The notes under the pieces are model-generated. The model was given only the letters and a program-made list of their open reading frames with translations, did not search any database and had not been told where the DNA came from. From Candidatus Aminicenantes bacterium UBA2190 (GTDB lineage Bacteria > Acidobacteriota > Aminicenantia > UBA2199), in contig DCVK01000011.1 of NCBI GenBank assembly GCA_002335385.1, positions 7,724 through 59,777 on the forward strand: a stretch of DNA of 52,054 nucleotides, written 5' to 3'. The position numbers were made by a program, and so were the translations under genes. This document shows, piece after piece, positions 15,943-24,838 of this stretch. How positions within the stretch are numbered: the first letter of the stretch is position 1; each line of letters starts with the position of its first letter.

Positions 15943-18564
15943 TCATTTTTTATGCCCACCGGCGGTCAGCTGGCCGCCGGATTCGAGCAGGTCTTTCAAG
16001 TCGATATCGATGAAACGGATGTCCAGCAGCAGCCCCTTGAGTTCGACGCCGGGCTTGCCGGCCGGCTGACGGACAAAATCCCCCTTTTTTTGATCGTAGC
16101 GCAGCGGCAGCTTACGCGAAGGCGCCCCGTCGATGGATACGACCATGTTCAGGCGGTCGCCTTGGCCGTCCAGCCGCACCTTGATCCAGTTGTAGTTGAA
16201 ATCGCGGATCGCCTCCTCCACCAGCACCTGGCCGCCGGATATCGCCTCCGGCTTGGAGACGCGCAGTTGCCCGGTTCGGCCGGGGATGGTATCCAGGCGG
16301 CCGTCCAGGAACTGCAGGCTGCCGCCGGCCACCTTCATGGGGATGACACCGCTCAACCTGGCGTCACCACTGACGATCTCCTCTCCCGCCAGCGTGTTGA
16401 GCATCTCGGCCAGGTCCACGTCCCGGCAGTGCAGCGTCACCTCGAGCGCCGTCGTTCCCGGCCCCAGGCGCAAAGGGTCGATGGTGACGGTGCCGCCACT
16501 CCAGGCGAAACTCCCCGACTCGACCAGCAGCGCGCCGCCCCCCTCGCCGCGGAAGGCGAACTCGCCGTGGCTAAGGGCGACGCCCTGCCAGCGCAGATCA
16601 TGAAAGCGCAGGCGCTGGTCCGGGGAGGTGACCAGGTCGAACAGGCTCTCCAGACTGACCGCGGCCTGCAGTCCGCGCAGGGAGAGCCCCAGGCCGGCAT
16701 GATCGAAGTCCGCGTCTACGACCTCCAGGGCGGCGTCGCCGGCCAGCCGGCCGCCGTCGGCCCGTACCGTGCCCCGGAGGGCGAGGCGACCGCCCGCCTC
16801 CATTCCCTTGAGCGCAGGATGAAGCGCCTGCAGCGGCGTCCGGGCCGGCAGCAAGGTGGGCGGAACCTGGAATTCGACGCGGCCATCCCAGCCATTGGCC
16901 CGCGAGGCCGCGTTTCCCTGGAACAAAAGCGCGATGCCGGGCAGATCGGCATGCGCCTGTCCCGAAAAAGAGCCCCCCTGCCCCTCCTGGCTCAGGATGC
17001 CGCTGATGTCCCGCCCGAGCGCGCCGCCGCCCTGCAGTCGGGCGATGGAGAAGCTGCCGATCTTGCCGGGACCGGCAGCCGGATAGCTCCACGGCAGGCG
17101 CAGGGCGATCCCCGTCGCCTGCAGGCCGTCGTCACCGGCAGCGAGGAATTGGCCGTCGCGGACCTGCACCGTACCCCTGCCGCGCCAGCCTCCTGCGAAA
17201 TGGATCGCCAGATCGGCATCGCCCGCCAGTTTTCCTGATCGGACGCGGGCGCCGGCGATCCTCAGGTCGGCATGCGCCAGCCGGCCGGACACGGAAACGC
17301 GTGCCTGCCGGGTATCGCCTTCCAGGGAGGCGTCCAGCCTCAGATCGCCACGCAGCGAGTCATTGCCCGCGGACAAGGCCGCGGCTCCGTCACCTCCGGC
17401 CTTCAGGGCCCAGGTGAACTCCCGGCCTGCGCGCAGTCCCTGGAAATCCCCGCTGAGCGCATAAGGCCGGTCGATCACCCAGGGCAGCCCCAGGGCCGCC
17501 GGCAGCCCCGCCCGGACCTGCAGGAGGAAATTCCCCTGGAGCCGGGCGGACTCCAAGGGAGGAGTGACCTTCCCGGAAATGCGCTCGCAGAAGACGGGGA
17601 ACGGGCGGGCGACATCCAGGCCGGCAACGACGAATTCCGATCGCGGCCAGCGCTGGGAACGCACATCCAGTTTGAAGGGGGACTCGACCGCCAGTTTCCC
17701 GAAAAGGAGACTGTCGCCCCGGGCCTGGGCGACGACATCGCGCACGCTGAAGTCGGCCCCGATGCCGAACGCCAGGCCGAGAGAGCTCAGTTCGCACTCC
17801 CCCAGCTCCGGGACCTCCAGTTGCAGGTTCCCCAGGCTGCTGATCCTGGCCTCGGCCGCGCTGAACCCGCCGTTTCGCAGTCGGAACTCCCCGGCGGCCG
17901 CGACCCGGCCGCGGCCCGACAACGTGGCGCCGTAGCCGCTCTGCCGGATCAATGAAGCGAGGTCAATGCCGGGAAAAGTGAAGGCGATCGTGCCGGATGT
18001 GAATTCCCTGTCGAGGGTTCCCCGCAGGCCGGCCGTCTCCCCGAGTGGATGAATGGAGGCCTGCAGGGAATATCGCGGCCCGGCGGCGTCCAGGCGCGCC
18101 GAGAAGGGGATGTCCAGTTCCCGGTCCGCCAGGATGAGCTTCAGGACGCCGCCTTCCAGGTCGAGCCGCCCGATCCGGGGGATGGCGCCCGCTCCCGTCG
18201 CGTCCGGCATGCCGTCCCAGCCGGGGAAACGGAACCCCTGGCCGCGGCTCTCGATGCGTATCTCCAGGTTGGACAGGCGGATGGACCCGATCTCCCGGCG
18301 CAGGAGCGCGGGCAGTGAGTAGGTCACGGCGACGCGCTCAATGCGCAGCGCCGGCGAGGCGGCATCCCCTGCCGTAATGCCGGCTAGCGTCAACTGCCTC
18401 CAGCCGGCCCGCACCACGCGCAGCCGCGGGTCCCGCAAGCCGATCTGCCGGGCCTGGGAAAGGAGAGCGTTGCCGACCAGCCGGGGCAGGGAGAGGTAGA
18501 GAGCGGCCAGCGCCAGGACGGCCAGGCCGCCGGCCGCCAGGCCCCACTTCTTTCTTTTCGTCAT
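15943..18564 (-). CDS. ydbH: YdbH-like AsmA-family intermembrane lipid-transport protein
   Basis: The 873-residue protein has an N-terminal membrane anchor (about residues 8-27) and a long, beta-strand-rich periplasmic part with repeated short strands typical of bridge-like lipid-transfer proteins. The C-terminal region (MKVAGGSLQFLDGRLDTIPG ... EAISGGQVLVEEAIRDFNYN ... LRYDQKKGDFVRQPAGKPG) matches the dicarboxylate/YdbH family domain. It probably carries phospholipid from inner to outer membrane, redundantly with other AsmA-like proteins; a second AsmA-like gene lies at the left window edge. It starts 20 bases after the mscS stop and is part of the SLC13-mscS-ydbH-ynbE-ydbL transcription unit. 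Confidence 0.88.
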   Translation of the reverse strand: MTKRKKWGLAAGGLAVLALAALYLSLPRLVGNALLSQARQIGLRDPRLRVVRAGWRQLTLAGITAGDAASPALRIERVAVTYSLPALLRREIGSIRLSNLEIRIESRGQGFRFPGWDGMPDATGAGAIPRIGRLDLEGGVLKLILADRELDIPFSARLDAAGPRYSLQASIHPLGETAGLRGTLDREFTSGTIAFTFPGIDLASLIRQSGYGATLSGRGRVAAAGEFRLRNGGFSAAEARISSLGNLQLEVPELGECELSSLGLAFGIGADFSVRDVVAQARGDSLLFGKLAVESPFKLDVRSQRWPRSEFVVAGLDVARPFPVFCERISGKVTPPLESARLQGNFLLQVRAGLPAALGLPWVIDRPYALSGDFQGLRAGREFTWALKAGGDGAAALSAGNDSLRGDLRLDASLEGDTRQARVSVSGRLAHADLRIAGARVRSGKLAGDADLAIHFAGGWRGRGTVQVRDGQFLAAGDDGLQATGIALRLPWSYPAAGPGKIGSFSIARLQGGGALGRDISGILSQEGQGGSFSGQAHADLPGIALLFQGNAASRANGWDGRVEFQVPPTLLPARTPLQALHPALKGMEAGGRLALRGTVRADGGRLAGDAALEVVDADFDHAGLGLSLRGLQAAVSLESLFDLVTSPDQRLRFHDLRWQGVALSHGEFAFRGEGGGALLVESGSFAWSGGTVTIDPLRLGPGTTALEVTLHCRDVDLAEMLNTLAGEEIVSGDARLSGVIPMKVAGGSLQFLDGRLDTIPGRTGQLRVSKPEAISGGQVLVEEAIRDFNYNWIKVRLDGQGDRLNMVVSIDGAPSRKLPLRYDQKKGDFVRQPAGKPGVELKGLLLDIRFIDIDLKDLLESGGQLTAGGHKK

Positions 18565-18583
18565 CGGCCCGTTCGCTCCCCGG

Positions 18584-19456
18584 CTACGGCTTTTCCGCCG
18601 GCCGGCTCTTGATGTGGACGTCGTGCTGCGGGAAGGGGATCTCGATGCCCGCCTCGCGGAAGGCGGCGAAGATGCGGTAGTAAAGCTGGCTCTTGAGAAC
18701 GCCGGGGCGGTCGACGAATTCCTCGGTCCATACCCGCAGGTTGAACTCCAGGGCGCTGGAGCCGTGGGCGACGAAGAGCACGTCCGGGGGCGGGTTGCGG
18801 AGCACGCCCGGGTGCTGCATGGCCAGGTCGACCAGCAGGCGGCGGATGTGCTCGGGATCCTCCTTGTAGGCCACGTGGACCGGGAAATTGAAGCGCACCT
18901 GGCGGTTGGTGTGGCTCCAGTTGATGACCGTCTTGGAGATGAACTCCGAGTTGGGCACGATGATCGAGATGTTGTCGTTGGTGACGATGGTGGTGGCGCG
19001 CATGGATATGTTGATCACGTCGCCGGCCACTCCCGCCACCTCGATGCGGTCGCCCACCTTGATCGGCCGCTCCATGAGGATGATCAGGCCGCTGACGAAG
19101 TTGTTGGTGATGTTCTGCAGGCCGAAGCCGATGCCCACGCCCAGGGCGCCGAAGATGATGGTGATGCTGCTCAGGTTGATGCCCGTGGTCTGGAAGATGA
19201 CCACCAGGCCGACCACGACCACGAGGTAGCGGATGATCGAGCCCACGGCGATGCGCACGCCCAGCGCCACCCGGCTGTGGTCCATGAGGCGGTAGACGAT
19301 GTAGCGGTTCAGCCGCGACGTCGCCCAGAACAGGAAAAAAACCAGCACCGTCAGGTAGAGGAAGGTCCAGAGGGTGAAGTGGAAGGTGTCGATGCGGAAC
19401 AGCGGGGAGTTGAAGACCTCGGCGATCTGGCCGATGATATTCTTAATGGTTTCCAT
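18584..19456 (-). CDS. MscS-family mechanosensitive ion channel
   Basis: The 290-residue protein has three N-terminal membrane helices. It then has the pore-lining segment SITIIFGALGVGIGFGLQNI (about residues 96-115) and the beta domain start NNFVSGLIILMERPIKVGDRIEV, the MscS signature. The C-terminal alpha/beta domain ends with EAGIEIPFPQHDVHIK, also typical. It opens under membrane tension to release solutes at the inner membrane. AGGAG precedes the ATG. It sits 8 bases after the SLC13 transporter gene, and ydbH follows 20 bases later, so a link between envelope stress and lipid transport is possible. Confidence 0.92.
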   Translation of the reverse strand: METIKNIIGQIAEVFNSPLFRIDTFHFTLWTFLYLTVLVFFLFWATSRLNRYIVYRLMDHSRVALGVRIAVGSIIRYLVVVVGLVVIFQTTGINLSSITIIFGALGVGIGFGLQNITNNFVSGLIILMERPIKVGDRIEVAGVAGDVINISMRATTIVTNDNISIIVPNSEFISKTVINWSHTNRQVRFNFPVHVAYKEDPEHIRRLLVDLAMQHPGVLRNPPPDVLFVAHGSSALEFNLRVWTEEFVDRPGVLKSQLYYRIFAAFREAGIEIPFPQHDVHIKSRPAEKP

Positions 19457-19464
19457 GGTCGCTC

Positions 19465-21243
19465 CTAAAAGGGATAGAACACGGGGATGAAGATCGCGGC
19501 CAGAATCCAGAAGAGGAGACTCAGCGGCGTGCCCACCCGGATGAAATCGGCGAAGCGGTACTGGCCGACGCCGTAGATCATGGCGTTGGTCTGGTAGCCG
19601 ATGGGGGTCATGAAACTGGCCGAGGCGGCAAAGGCCACGGCCATGATGAAGGGCCGGGCATCGAGGCCGAGGTCCAGGGCGGCGCCGATGGCCAGCGGCG
19701 TCAGCAGGACGGCCGTGGCGTTGTTGGACATGACATTGGTCAATAGCGAAGTCAGCAGGAAGAGGGCGGCGACGACGGCAACGGGGCCGAAGCCGCGCAG
19801 CAGGCCGACCAGGCCGTGCGCCAGCAGCGCCGCCGCTCCCGTCCTATCCATCGCCACTCCCAGCGGGATCATGCCGGCCAGCAGCAGCAGGATGCGCCAA
19901 TCGACCGCCTGCAGCGCCTCCTCGACGCGGATCAGGCGCAGCAGGACCAGCAGCAGGCAGCCGCTGATCGCCGCGACCGCGACCGGCAGGATGCCCAGTG
20001 CCGCGACGGCAACCACGACGGCGACGACGGCGAAGACCGTCAGACGCCGCGGGGTGACGATGTTCTCCTGAATGATGTCGGAGACGATGACGAAGGCATC
20101 GTCGTTCTTCAGCGCCTCGTAGTTCTCCTGGCGAACCTCGACCAGCACGGCGTCGCCGGCATCCAGGGGCATCTCACGGAAGCCCAGGTTGTACAGCTGG
20201 CCGCGGTGGCGGACGGCCAGGGCGTTGGCCTGGAAGCGGTTGCGGAAGCGGGCCGAGCGGATGCTGCGGCCGACCAGGCTGGAGCCGGGGGCGACGATGG
20301 CCTCCACCAGCAGCAGCTGCTCGGCGGCGAAGTCGTCGTCGGCCAGCTCGGGCCGCGCCTTCAGGCGGATGCCGTTGCTCTCCTGCAGCTTGCGGATCTG
20401 TTCGATGTCGCAGCGCACACGCAGGACGTCTCCCGCCTCAAGGACGATCTCGGCCAGCGGCCGCAGCAGGCGCTTCCCGTCGCGGACGACGTCGAGAACG
20501 TCGATCTCCAGCTTGGACACGATCAGCGACTTGGGCAGCTTCACACCCAGCGAGGGCGACCCCGGCAGCAGCTCGACATCGGTGAGATAGTGGTTCATGC
20601 GGTACTTTTCCACCAGTCCGCCGCAGCAGGCGCGGTCCGGGATCGCCCGCACGCCGAAGGCCATCATGTACACGGTGCCGGCGGCGAAAAAGACCAGCCC
20701 CAGGGAGGCGAACTCGAACATGCCCAGCGGCGCCAGGCCGCGCTGCACGGCGATGGAGCTGACCAGGATGTTGGTGGAAGTCCCGATCAGCGTGCAGGCG
20801 CCGCCGAAGATGGAAGCGAACGAGATCGGCATCAGCAGCCTGGACGGGCTGTGACCACTGGCGAGGCCGACGCGCAGCATGATGGGTATGAAGATGGCCA
20901 CCACCGGCGTGTTGTTGATGAAGGCCGAAAGGACCGCCACCAACAGCATGGCGCAGAGCAGGCCGATCCAGAAGTTGAAGCGGAAAAACCGCGAAGCGAT
21001 GGTGCCGATGGCGGCGACGGCCCCGGTGCGCTTGAGGGCGGCGCTGAGGACGAACATGGCGCCGACGGTGACGGTGGCCTGGTTGCCGAAGCCCGACAGC
21101 CCCTCCTCCACGGTGAGGATGTTGCTGGCGACCAGCGCCGCCAGAACGATCATGGCCGTCAGCTCGGCGGGGATCCTTTCCAGGACGAACAGGATGGCGG
21201 CGGCCAGCAGGATCAGCAAAACGGCGATCATCTCAGGACTCAT
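19465..21243 (-). CDS. SLC13/DASS-type transporter with two TrkA-C domains
   Basis: The 592-residue membrane protein has two halves of transmembrane helices, with the DASS motifs SAFINNTPVVAIFIP (first half) and TNVMSNNATAVLLTPLAI (second half) that bind Na+ and anion substrate. Between them, at about residues 205-380, lie two TrkA_C (RCK_C) domains (for example LPGSPSLGVKLPKSLIVSK and VEAIVAPGSSLVGRSIRSARFRNR). The usual substrates of this class are sulfate or other anions or dicarboxylates. It is the first gene of its operon, with a perfect promoter upstream. No ribosome site is obvious. Confidence 0.9.
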   Translation of the reverse strand: MSPEMIAVLLILLAAAILFVLERIPAELTAMIVLAALVASNILTVEEGLSGFGNQATVTVGAMFVLSAALKRTGAVAAIGTIASRFFRFNFWIGLLCAMLLVAVLSAFINNTPVVAIFIPIMLRVGLASGHSPSRLLMPISFASIFGGACTLIGTSTNILVSSIAVQRGLAPLGMFEFASLGLVFFAAGTVYMMAFGVRAIPDRACCGGLVEKYRMNHYLTDVELLPGSPSLGVKLPKSLIVSKLEIDVLDVVRDGKRLLRPLAEIVLEAGDVLRVRCDIEQIRKLQESNGIRLKARPELADDDFAAEQLLLVEAIVAPGSSLVGRSIRSARFRNRFQANALAVRHRGQLYNLGFREMPLDAGDAVLVEVRQENYEALKNDDAFVIVSDIIQENIVTPRRLTVFAVVAVVVAVAALGILPVAVAAISGCLLLVLLRLIRVEEALQAVDWRILLLLAGMIPLGVAMDRTGAAALLAHGLVGLLRGFGPVAVVAALFLLTSLLTNVMSNNATAVLLTPLAIGAALDLGLDARPFIMAVAFAASASFMTPIGYQTNAMIYGVGQYRFADFIRVGTPLSLLFWILAAIFIPVFYPF

Positions 21244-21290
21244 GGTTCCGCGATCCGGCCCGTGACCGGGGCGAATCCCTCCGTGGGTCC

Positions 21291-21319
21291 ATTATGGGCA
21301 GCGGGCATTGCCTTGTCAA
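21291..21319 (-). promoter_or_regulatory. Sigma-70 promoter of the SLC13-mscS-ydbH-ynbE-ydbL operon
   Basis: On the minus strand, TTGACA (21314-21319) and CATAAT (21291-21296) are separated by 17 bases. Transcription should start near 21284, about 41 bases before the ATG at 21243. Confidence 0.75.
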
Positions 21320-21335
21320 CCGGGCGCGGCCGTTC

Positions 21336-21878
21336 TCACAGACCGGCGCGCTCCAGCAGAAAGAACAGCAGGGCGATGATCGCCAGCAGCGGCGCGATAA
21401 CCAGCCAGTCGTTCGTCTTGAACAGCCGCGGCAGGGTCAGGTCGCCGAAGTCGCCGCGGGAAAAAACGCGAGCCTGCAGCCAGGGATAGGCGGCGGCCAG
21501 CAGGGCGGAGCCGAGCAGGATGCCGGGCAAGCCGCCGGCCAGGGCGTCGAGCCAGCCGCTGCCGATGGCGCCGGCGATCGTCCCCGGGCAGTAGCCCAGC
21601 AGGGCGAAGCCCACGCCGAAGAGCATGCCCCCGATGGCGTTGCGTCCCCAGGAGCCGCGCTTGGGGCTGAATGACGTCCAGCCCCGGTGCTTCAGCCAGT
21701 GGATGCCGACCGTGCCGACGGCCACCGCCGTCAGCATGATCTTGACCACGGTGAAGTCCTCGAGCAGCAGCTGGCCGACGATCACGTCGAAGCGGGTGAC
21801 GCCGCCCTTCTGCAGCAGGAAGCCGAAGGCCACGCCGAACAGGAGTCCCTGAAGCCGCTGCCGCGATTTTGCCGTCAT
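21336..21878 (-). CDS. YeeE/YedE-type sulfur-compound transporter, half 2
   Basis: The 180-residue membrane protein has the family's FGVAFGFLLQKGGVTRFDVI opening and the GYCPGTIAGAIGSG loop with its conserved Cys. Full-length TsuA/YeeE imports thiosulfate through paired Cys-containing repeats; here the two repeats are separate genes, this one and the next upstream. It lies 9 bases after its partner and downstream of an MBL-rhodanese gene, so transport of sulfur compounds is likely. Confidence 0.85.
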   Translation of the reverse strand: MTAKSRQRLQGLLFGVAFGFLLQKGGVTRFDVIVGQLLLEDFTVVKIMLTAVAVGTVGIHWLKHRGWTSFSPKRGSWGRNAIGGMLFGVGFALLGYCPGTIAGAIGSGWLDALAGGLPGILLGSALLAAAYPWLQARVFSRGDFGDLTLPRLFKTNDWLVIAPLLAIIALLFFLLERAGL

Positions 21879-21887
21879 GGATCCGCC

Positions 21888-22406
21888 TCAGGCAACGACC
21901 CGGTACAGGAACCAGGCCGCCAGGATGCCGCCGCTGAAGAAACAGCAGGCCGAGATCCAGCTGGAAACGGCCAGCTGCATGGTACCGCTGATGCCGTGGC
22001 CGCTGGTGCAGCCGTCGGCCCAGCGCGAGCCGAAGCCGAGCAGGATGCCGCCGGCCAGCGCCGCCAGCAGCCGCGGCAGCGGAGCGGTGCCGAAGGCGGC
22101 GGCCCAGCGCGCCGGCACCCAGACTGCGGCCAGGTCTCCCGACAACCGGGCCGCCAGAAAGGCGCCGATGACCATGCCAATGACGAGCAGCCACTGCCAG
22201 TCGACTTCGGGGCGCACTTCGCGGTAATACGGTTTCTCGTCCACCTTGCGGCCGCGGAAGAGCCGCTCGATCATTCCGGCCGTGCGGGCGAAGGAGGTGG
22301 AGCAGCCGAGCGGCTGGCGCGACACCAGCAGGGTGAACCAACTCAGCACGCCGATGGCGGCTCCCACCACATACGGCGACCAGCGGACTTCGCTCAACCA
22401 GTTCAT
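21888..22406 (-). CDS. YeeE/YedE-type sulfur-compound transporter, half 1
   Basis: The 172-residue membrane protein has PLGCSTSFARTAG near residue 33 and GCTSGHGISGTMQLAVSSW near residue 132, both containing the conserved Cys of YeeE/TsuA repeats that relay thiosulfate. AGGAGG precedes the ATG, and the start overlaps the MBL-rhodanese stop by 4 bases (ATGA), so the dioxygenase-like enzyme and the transporter are made together. Two-gene splits of this family are common in sulfur-oxidising and sulfur-detoxifying loci. Confidence 0.86.
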   Translation of the reverse strand: MNWLSEVRWSPYVVGAAIGVLSWFTLLVSRQPLGCSTSFARTAGMIERLFRGRKVDEKPYYREVRPEVDWQWLLVIGMVIGAFLAARLSGDLAAVWVPARWAAAFGTAPLPRLLAALAGGILLGFGSRWADGCTSGHGISGTMQLAVSSWISACCFFSGGILAAWFLYRVVA

Positions 22407-23872
22407 TTTTCCGGCCTCCTGTTTCGGCTATTCCCGCCAACCCTCGACGAGCGGTTCGCCCGGGCCGAACTGCGGGCCGTGGGGGAGTGACAAGAGCGGC
22501 AGCGGCGGCTATGCCTCGCGGCGCTGTAGCCGGTCATGCCGCCGGCGACATTGAACAGCGTCGTGAACCCGTGCTGGGCCAGGATGCTGGCCGCCAGGCT
22601 GGAGCGGTTGCCCGAGCTGCAGATCACATAGGTGGGCCGGCCGGGTTCGAGCTCGCGCCAGCGGCGGCGCAGGTCGGGGGCCGGGATATTGCGCGCGCCT
22701 TCGATGTGGCCGGCGGCGAATTCCTGAGGAGTGCGGGCATCGACCAGGGCGATGTCAGGGGAGGCCTGCAGCCTCTCGTACAGCTCCTGGGCCGATACCA
22801 GGGGCAGCGCCGTCGTGCGCAATCCCGCCGGGGTCCAGGCGGCCATGCCGCCGTCCAGGCTGGCGACCAGGCGGTCGCAGCCGACGCGCTGCGCCCAGGC
22901 GACGGCCGTCAGCGCATCCTCGGGGCGGTCGGCCACCACCAGGATGTCCTGATCCCCGGGCAGCACCCAGCCGGCGAAGGTGGGGAAATTGCCGTTGAGG
23001 TCGATGTGCCAGGCACCGGGAATATGCATGCCGGAAAAGGCGGCATAGGAGCGCACGTCGAGTACGGCGTGCCCCGGCTTGTCGCGCAGCGCGGCGAAGC
23101 GCCGGGGCGGAATTTCCTCCAGCACCGGCAGATCGGAAAGCAGCGCCGGCCCGCTGCGGTTGATCTCGCTGCAGCGGCCGAAATGGTCGGGGGCCGGCGG
23201 CATGTCGGTCGTGAGCGAGCGGATGAATTCCAACGGGTCCCCGATCCGCAGCGCCGCATTGGCGGCGCGCTCGAAGCCGATGGTCGACCACCACTTGGCG
23301 CCCATGGCCCGGCCGCAGAGCGAGCCGGCGCCGTGCGCCGGGTAGACTTCGCAGTGGCCGGGAAGCTTGAGCAGCTTGCCATGCAGGCTGTGGAACAGCT
23401 TTTCCGCCAGCTCGGCGGCCCGGCCCGGGAACAGGTCGGGCCGACCGACGTCGCCGACAAACAGGGTATCGCCGCAAAACACGCCGACCGGCTGCGCGCC
23501 GCGCGTGGTATCGCGCACGACATAGCTGACATGCTCGGGCGTGTGGCCCGGGGTCTCCAGGACGCGCAGGCGCATGTGCTCGAGCTCGATCTCGTCGCCC
23601 TCGGCCACGGCCCGGTGCGGGAACGAGCAGCCGGCCGAGCGCGGGGCGACGATGACGGCGCCGCTGCGCCGGGCCAGCTCCAGGTGGCCGGAGATGAAAT
23701 CGGCGTGCAGGTGCGTCTCGAGCACATGGGTGATGGCCACGCCCAGGGCGCGCGCCTCGCGGATATAGATGTCGACGTCGCGCTGCGGGTCGATGACGGC
23801 GCAGGTGCCATCACCGGCCAGCAGCCACGAGCTATGGGCGATCTTGGGCAGGAAAAAATGTTTCAGCAGCAT
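22403..23872 (-). CDS. MBL–rhodanese fusion (persulfide dioxygenase/sulfurtransferase-like)
   Basis: The 489-residue protein starts with a metallo-beta-lactamase domain (about 1-240) carrying ETHLHADFISGH, the ETHE1/CstB-type metal site, and LETPGHTPEHVSY. Two rhodanese domains follow: one at about 255-350 without a catalytic Cys (HAVLDVRSYAAF...), and one at about 365-455 with the active loop CSSGNRSS. Family members oxidise or transfer persulfide sulfur. The tail after GGMTGYSAARHS is Arg/Ser-rich with CRSC, resembling the short CxxC tail seen in some relatives; a late frameshift is possible. GAGGGAG precedes the ATG. It is the first gene of a sulfur operon with the two YeeE halves. Confidence 0.87.
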   Translation of the reverse strand: MLLKHFFLPKIAHSSWLLAGDGTCAVIDPQRDVDIYIREARALGVAITHVLETHLHADFISGHLELARRSGAVIVAPRSAGCSFPHRAVAEGDEIELEHMRLRVLETPGHTPEHVSYVVRDTTRGAQPVGVFCGDTLFVGDVGRPDLFPGRAAELAEKLFHSLHGKLLKLPGHCEVYPAHGAGSLCGRAMGAKWWSTIGFERAANAALRIGDPLEFIRSLTTDMPPAPDHFGRCSEINRSGPALLSDLPVLEEIPPRRFAALRDKPGHAVLDVRSYAAFSGMHIPGAWHIDLNGNFPTFAGWVLPGDQDILVVADRPEDALTAVAWAQRVGCDRLVASLDGGMAAWTPAGLRTTALPLVSAQELYERLQASPDIALVDARTPQEFAAGHIEGARNIPAPDLRRRWRELEPGRPTYVICSSGNRSSLAASILAQHGFTTLFNVAGGMTGYSAARHSRRCRSCHSPTARSSARANRSSRVGGNSRNRRPEK

Positions 23873-23977
23873 GACGTTCTCCCTCGGTTATGCACCGCTA
23901 TCGTCGCCGGCGCCCGATCCGGCCCTCCGTCCGCTGATGCCAAGGGAAACCGCAGCCCCGGCATTCCCGGGCCGTTC

Positions 23978-24205
23978 TCACTCGGTCTTCGTCTTCTTGG
24001 CGCGGCGCAGCGTGCCGCGCAGGAAGGCCAGCAGCGCCCCGCCGCTGATCATGCCCAGGAAATAGACGCCGATCACCACCAGGGCGATGGGCAGCGTCAC
24101 GCTGTAGCTGAACAGCGAGACGGTGATCGTCTGCAGGTTCTGCAGCGCGAACAGCAGGACGACGGCGGCGAACAGCACGAGCAATACCGAATAAAAGACC
24201 CGCAT
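23978..24205 (-). CDS. LapA-domain (DUF1049) small membrane protein
   Basis: The 75-residue protein starts at the ATG at 24205 after CAGGAGGGACC. Two hydrophobic segments (VLLVLFAAVVLLFALQNLQTI, and VTLPIALVVIGVYFLGMISG) are joined by the 'NLQTITVSLF' stretch typical of LapA/YciS. It has a basic C-terminal tail (RRAKKTKTE). In enterobacteria LapA works with LapB in lipopolysaccharide regulation; here no lapB is adjacent. It follows the PsiE-like gene by 16 bases and probably shares its promoter. Confidence 0.75.
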   Translation of the reverse strand: MRVFYSVLLVLFAAVVLLFALQNLQTITVSLFSYSVTLPIALVVIGVYFLGMISGGALLAFLRGTLRRAKKTKTE

Positions 24206-24221
24206 GGTCCCTCCTGTGAAG

Positions 24222-24674
24222 TCAACGCGCCGCTTTTCCGGAGCCGTCGGCATCCTCGATGCCGTCGGGCAGCGCGCCGATGTCGTTCTCCAGCTCGCGC
24301 GGCAGGTAGCACGAGCGGCTCATCAGGTACTTGCGGCCGGCCAGCAGCGCCACGAAGGCGAGAACGCTGAGAATGATGTCCACCGAGGTCAGGTCGGGCT
24401 TGAGCATCTTGCGGGCGATGACGAAGGCCAGCAATTCCAGGACCGCGGCCAGGCTGTGGGTGATCAGCATGCGCACCAGCTCCAGACCGATCACCAGCAG
24501 CAGCATGCGGTAGATCAGCTCGTAGAAGGTCTCGTTGGCCGTCCAGTCGAGGCCGGCCAGATGGATGCCGCCATTCACGGCGGCCACGATCACGCTGGCC
24601 AGCACGGCGACGGCCAGGAACCTCTCGAGCCAGCGCACAAAAGGGTTGAAAAACCGGTCGATGGACCATCTCAT
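24222..24674 (-). CDS. PsiE-like small membrane protein
   Basis: The 150-residue protein has four hydrophobic helices: FLAVAVLASVIVAAVNGGI, YELIYRMLLLVIGLELVRML, LELLAFVIARKML and IILSVLAFVALLAG. This layout and the LELVRMLITHS/IARKML pattern resemble the PsiE family (phosphate-starvation-inducible E), whose function is unknown. GGAGGT lies 10 bases before the ATG. A perfect promoter sits upstream, and lapA follows closely. Confidence 0.65.
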   Translation of the reverse strand: MRWSIDRFFNPFVRWLERFLAVAVLASVIVAAVNGGIHLAGLDWTANETFYELIYRMLLLVIGLELVRMLITHSLAAVLELLAFVIARKMLKPDLTSVDIILSVLAFVALLAGRKYLMSRSCYLPRELENDIGALPDGIEDADGSGKAAR

Positions 24675-24719
24675 CGCTCACCTCCGCGGAAGCGCCCATT
24701 GCCGCCCCTTTCGCTGTTC

Positions 24720-24748
24720 ATTATACGCGAGGCACAACAGGATTTCAA
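24720..24748 (-). promoter_or_regulatory. Sigma-70 promoter of psiE-like/lapA genes
   Basis: On the minus strand, TTGAAA (24743-24748) and a perfect TATAAT (24720-24725) are separated by 17 bases. Start near 24713, with a leader of about 40 bases. Confidence 0.75.
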
Positions 24749-24756
24749 CAAGATTG

Positions 24757-24778
24757 AGTGACAGTGTCAGAAAGAAAT
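24757..24778. repeat. Dispersed repeat, family F
   Basis: AGTGACAGTGTCAGAAAGAA matches 5350-5372 with about three differences over 22 bases. It sits just upstream of the psiE promoter. Confidence 0.6.
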
Positions 24779-24787
24779 GGAAGCAAT

Positions 24788-24820
24788 CGGTTTACGGTAG
24801 ACGGTTTACGGATGACGGTC
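24788..24820. repeat. Short-period tandem array, family G (GGTTTAC heptamer)
   Basis: Four heptamers in register can be read: GGTTTAC, GGTAGAC, GGTTTAC, GGATGAC. A reverse-complement fragment lies at 15293-15310. Confidence 0.75.
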
Positions 24821-24838
24821 ATGAAAAGGCAATACGAA

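Noticed and set aside
19816..21489. Long plus-strand frame opposite the SLC13 transporter
   Set aside because: The product is Gln/Asp/His-rich low complexity typical of an antisense shadow; the minus strand has transporter motifs and a promoter.
22487..24370. Long plus-strand frame (627 codons) opposite the MBL-rhodanese gene
   Set aside because: It is the complement of a recognised gene with all catalytic motifs; the plus-strand product has no family features and is Gly/Ala/Arg/Asp-rich.
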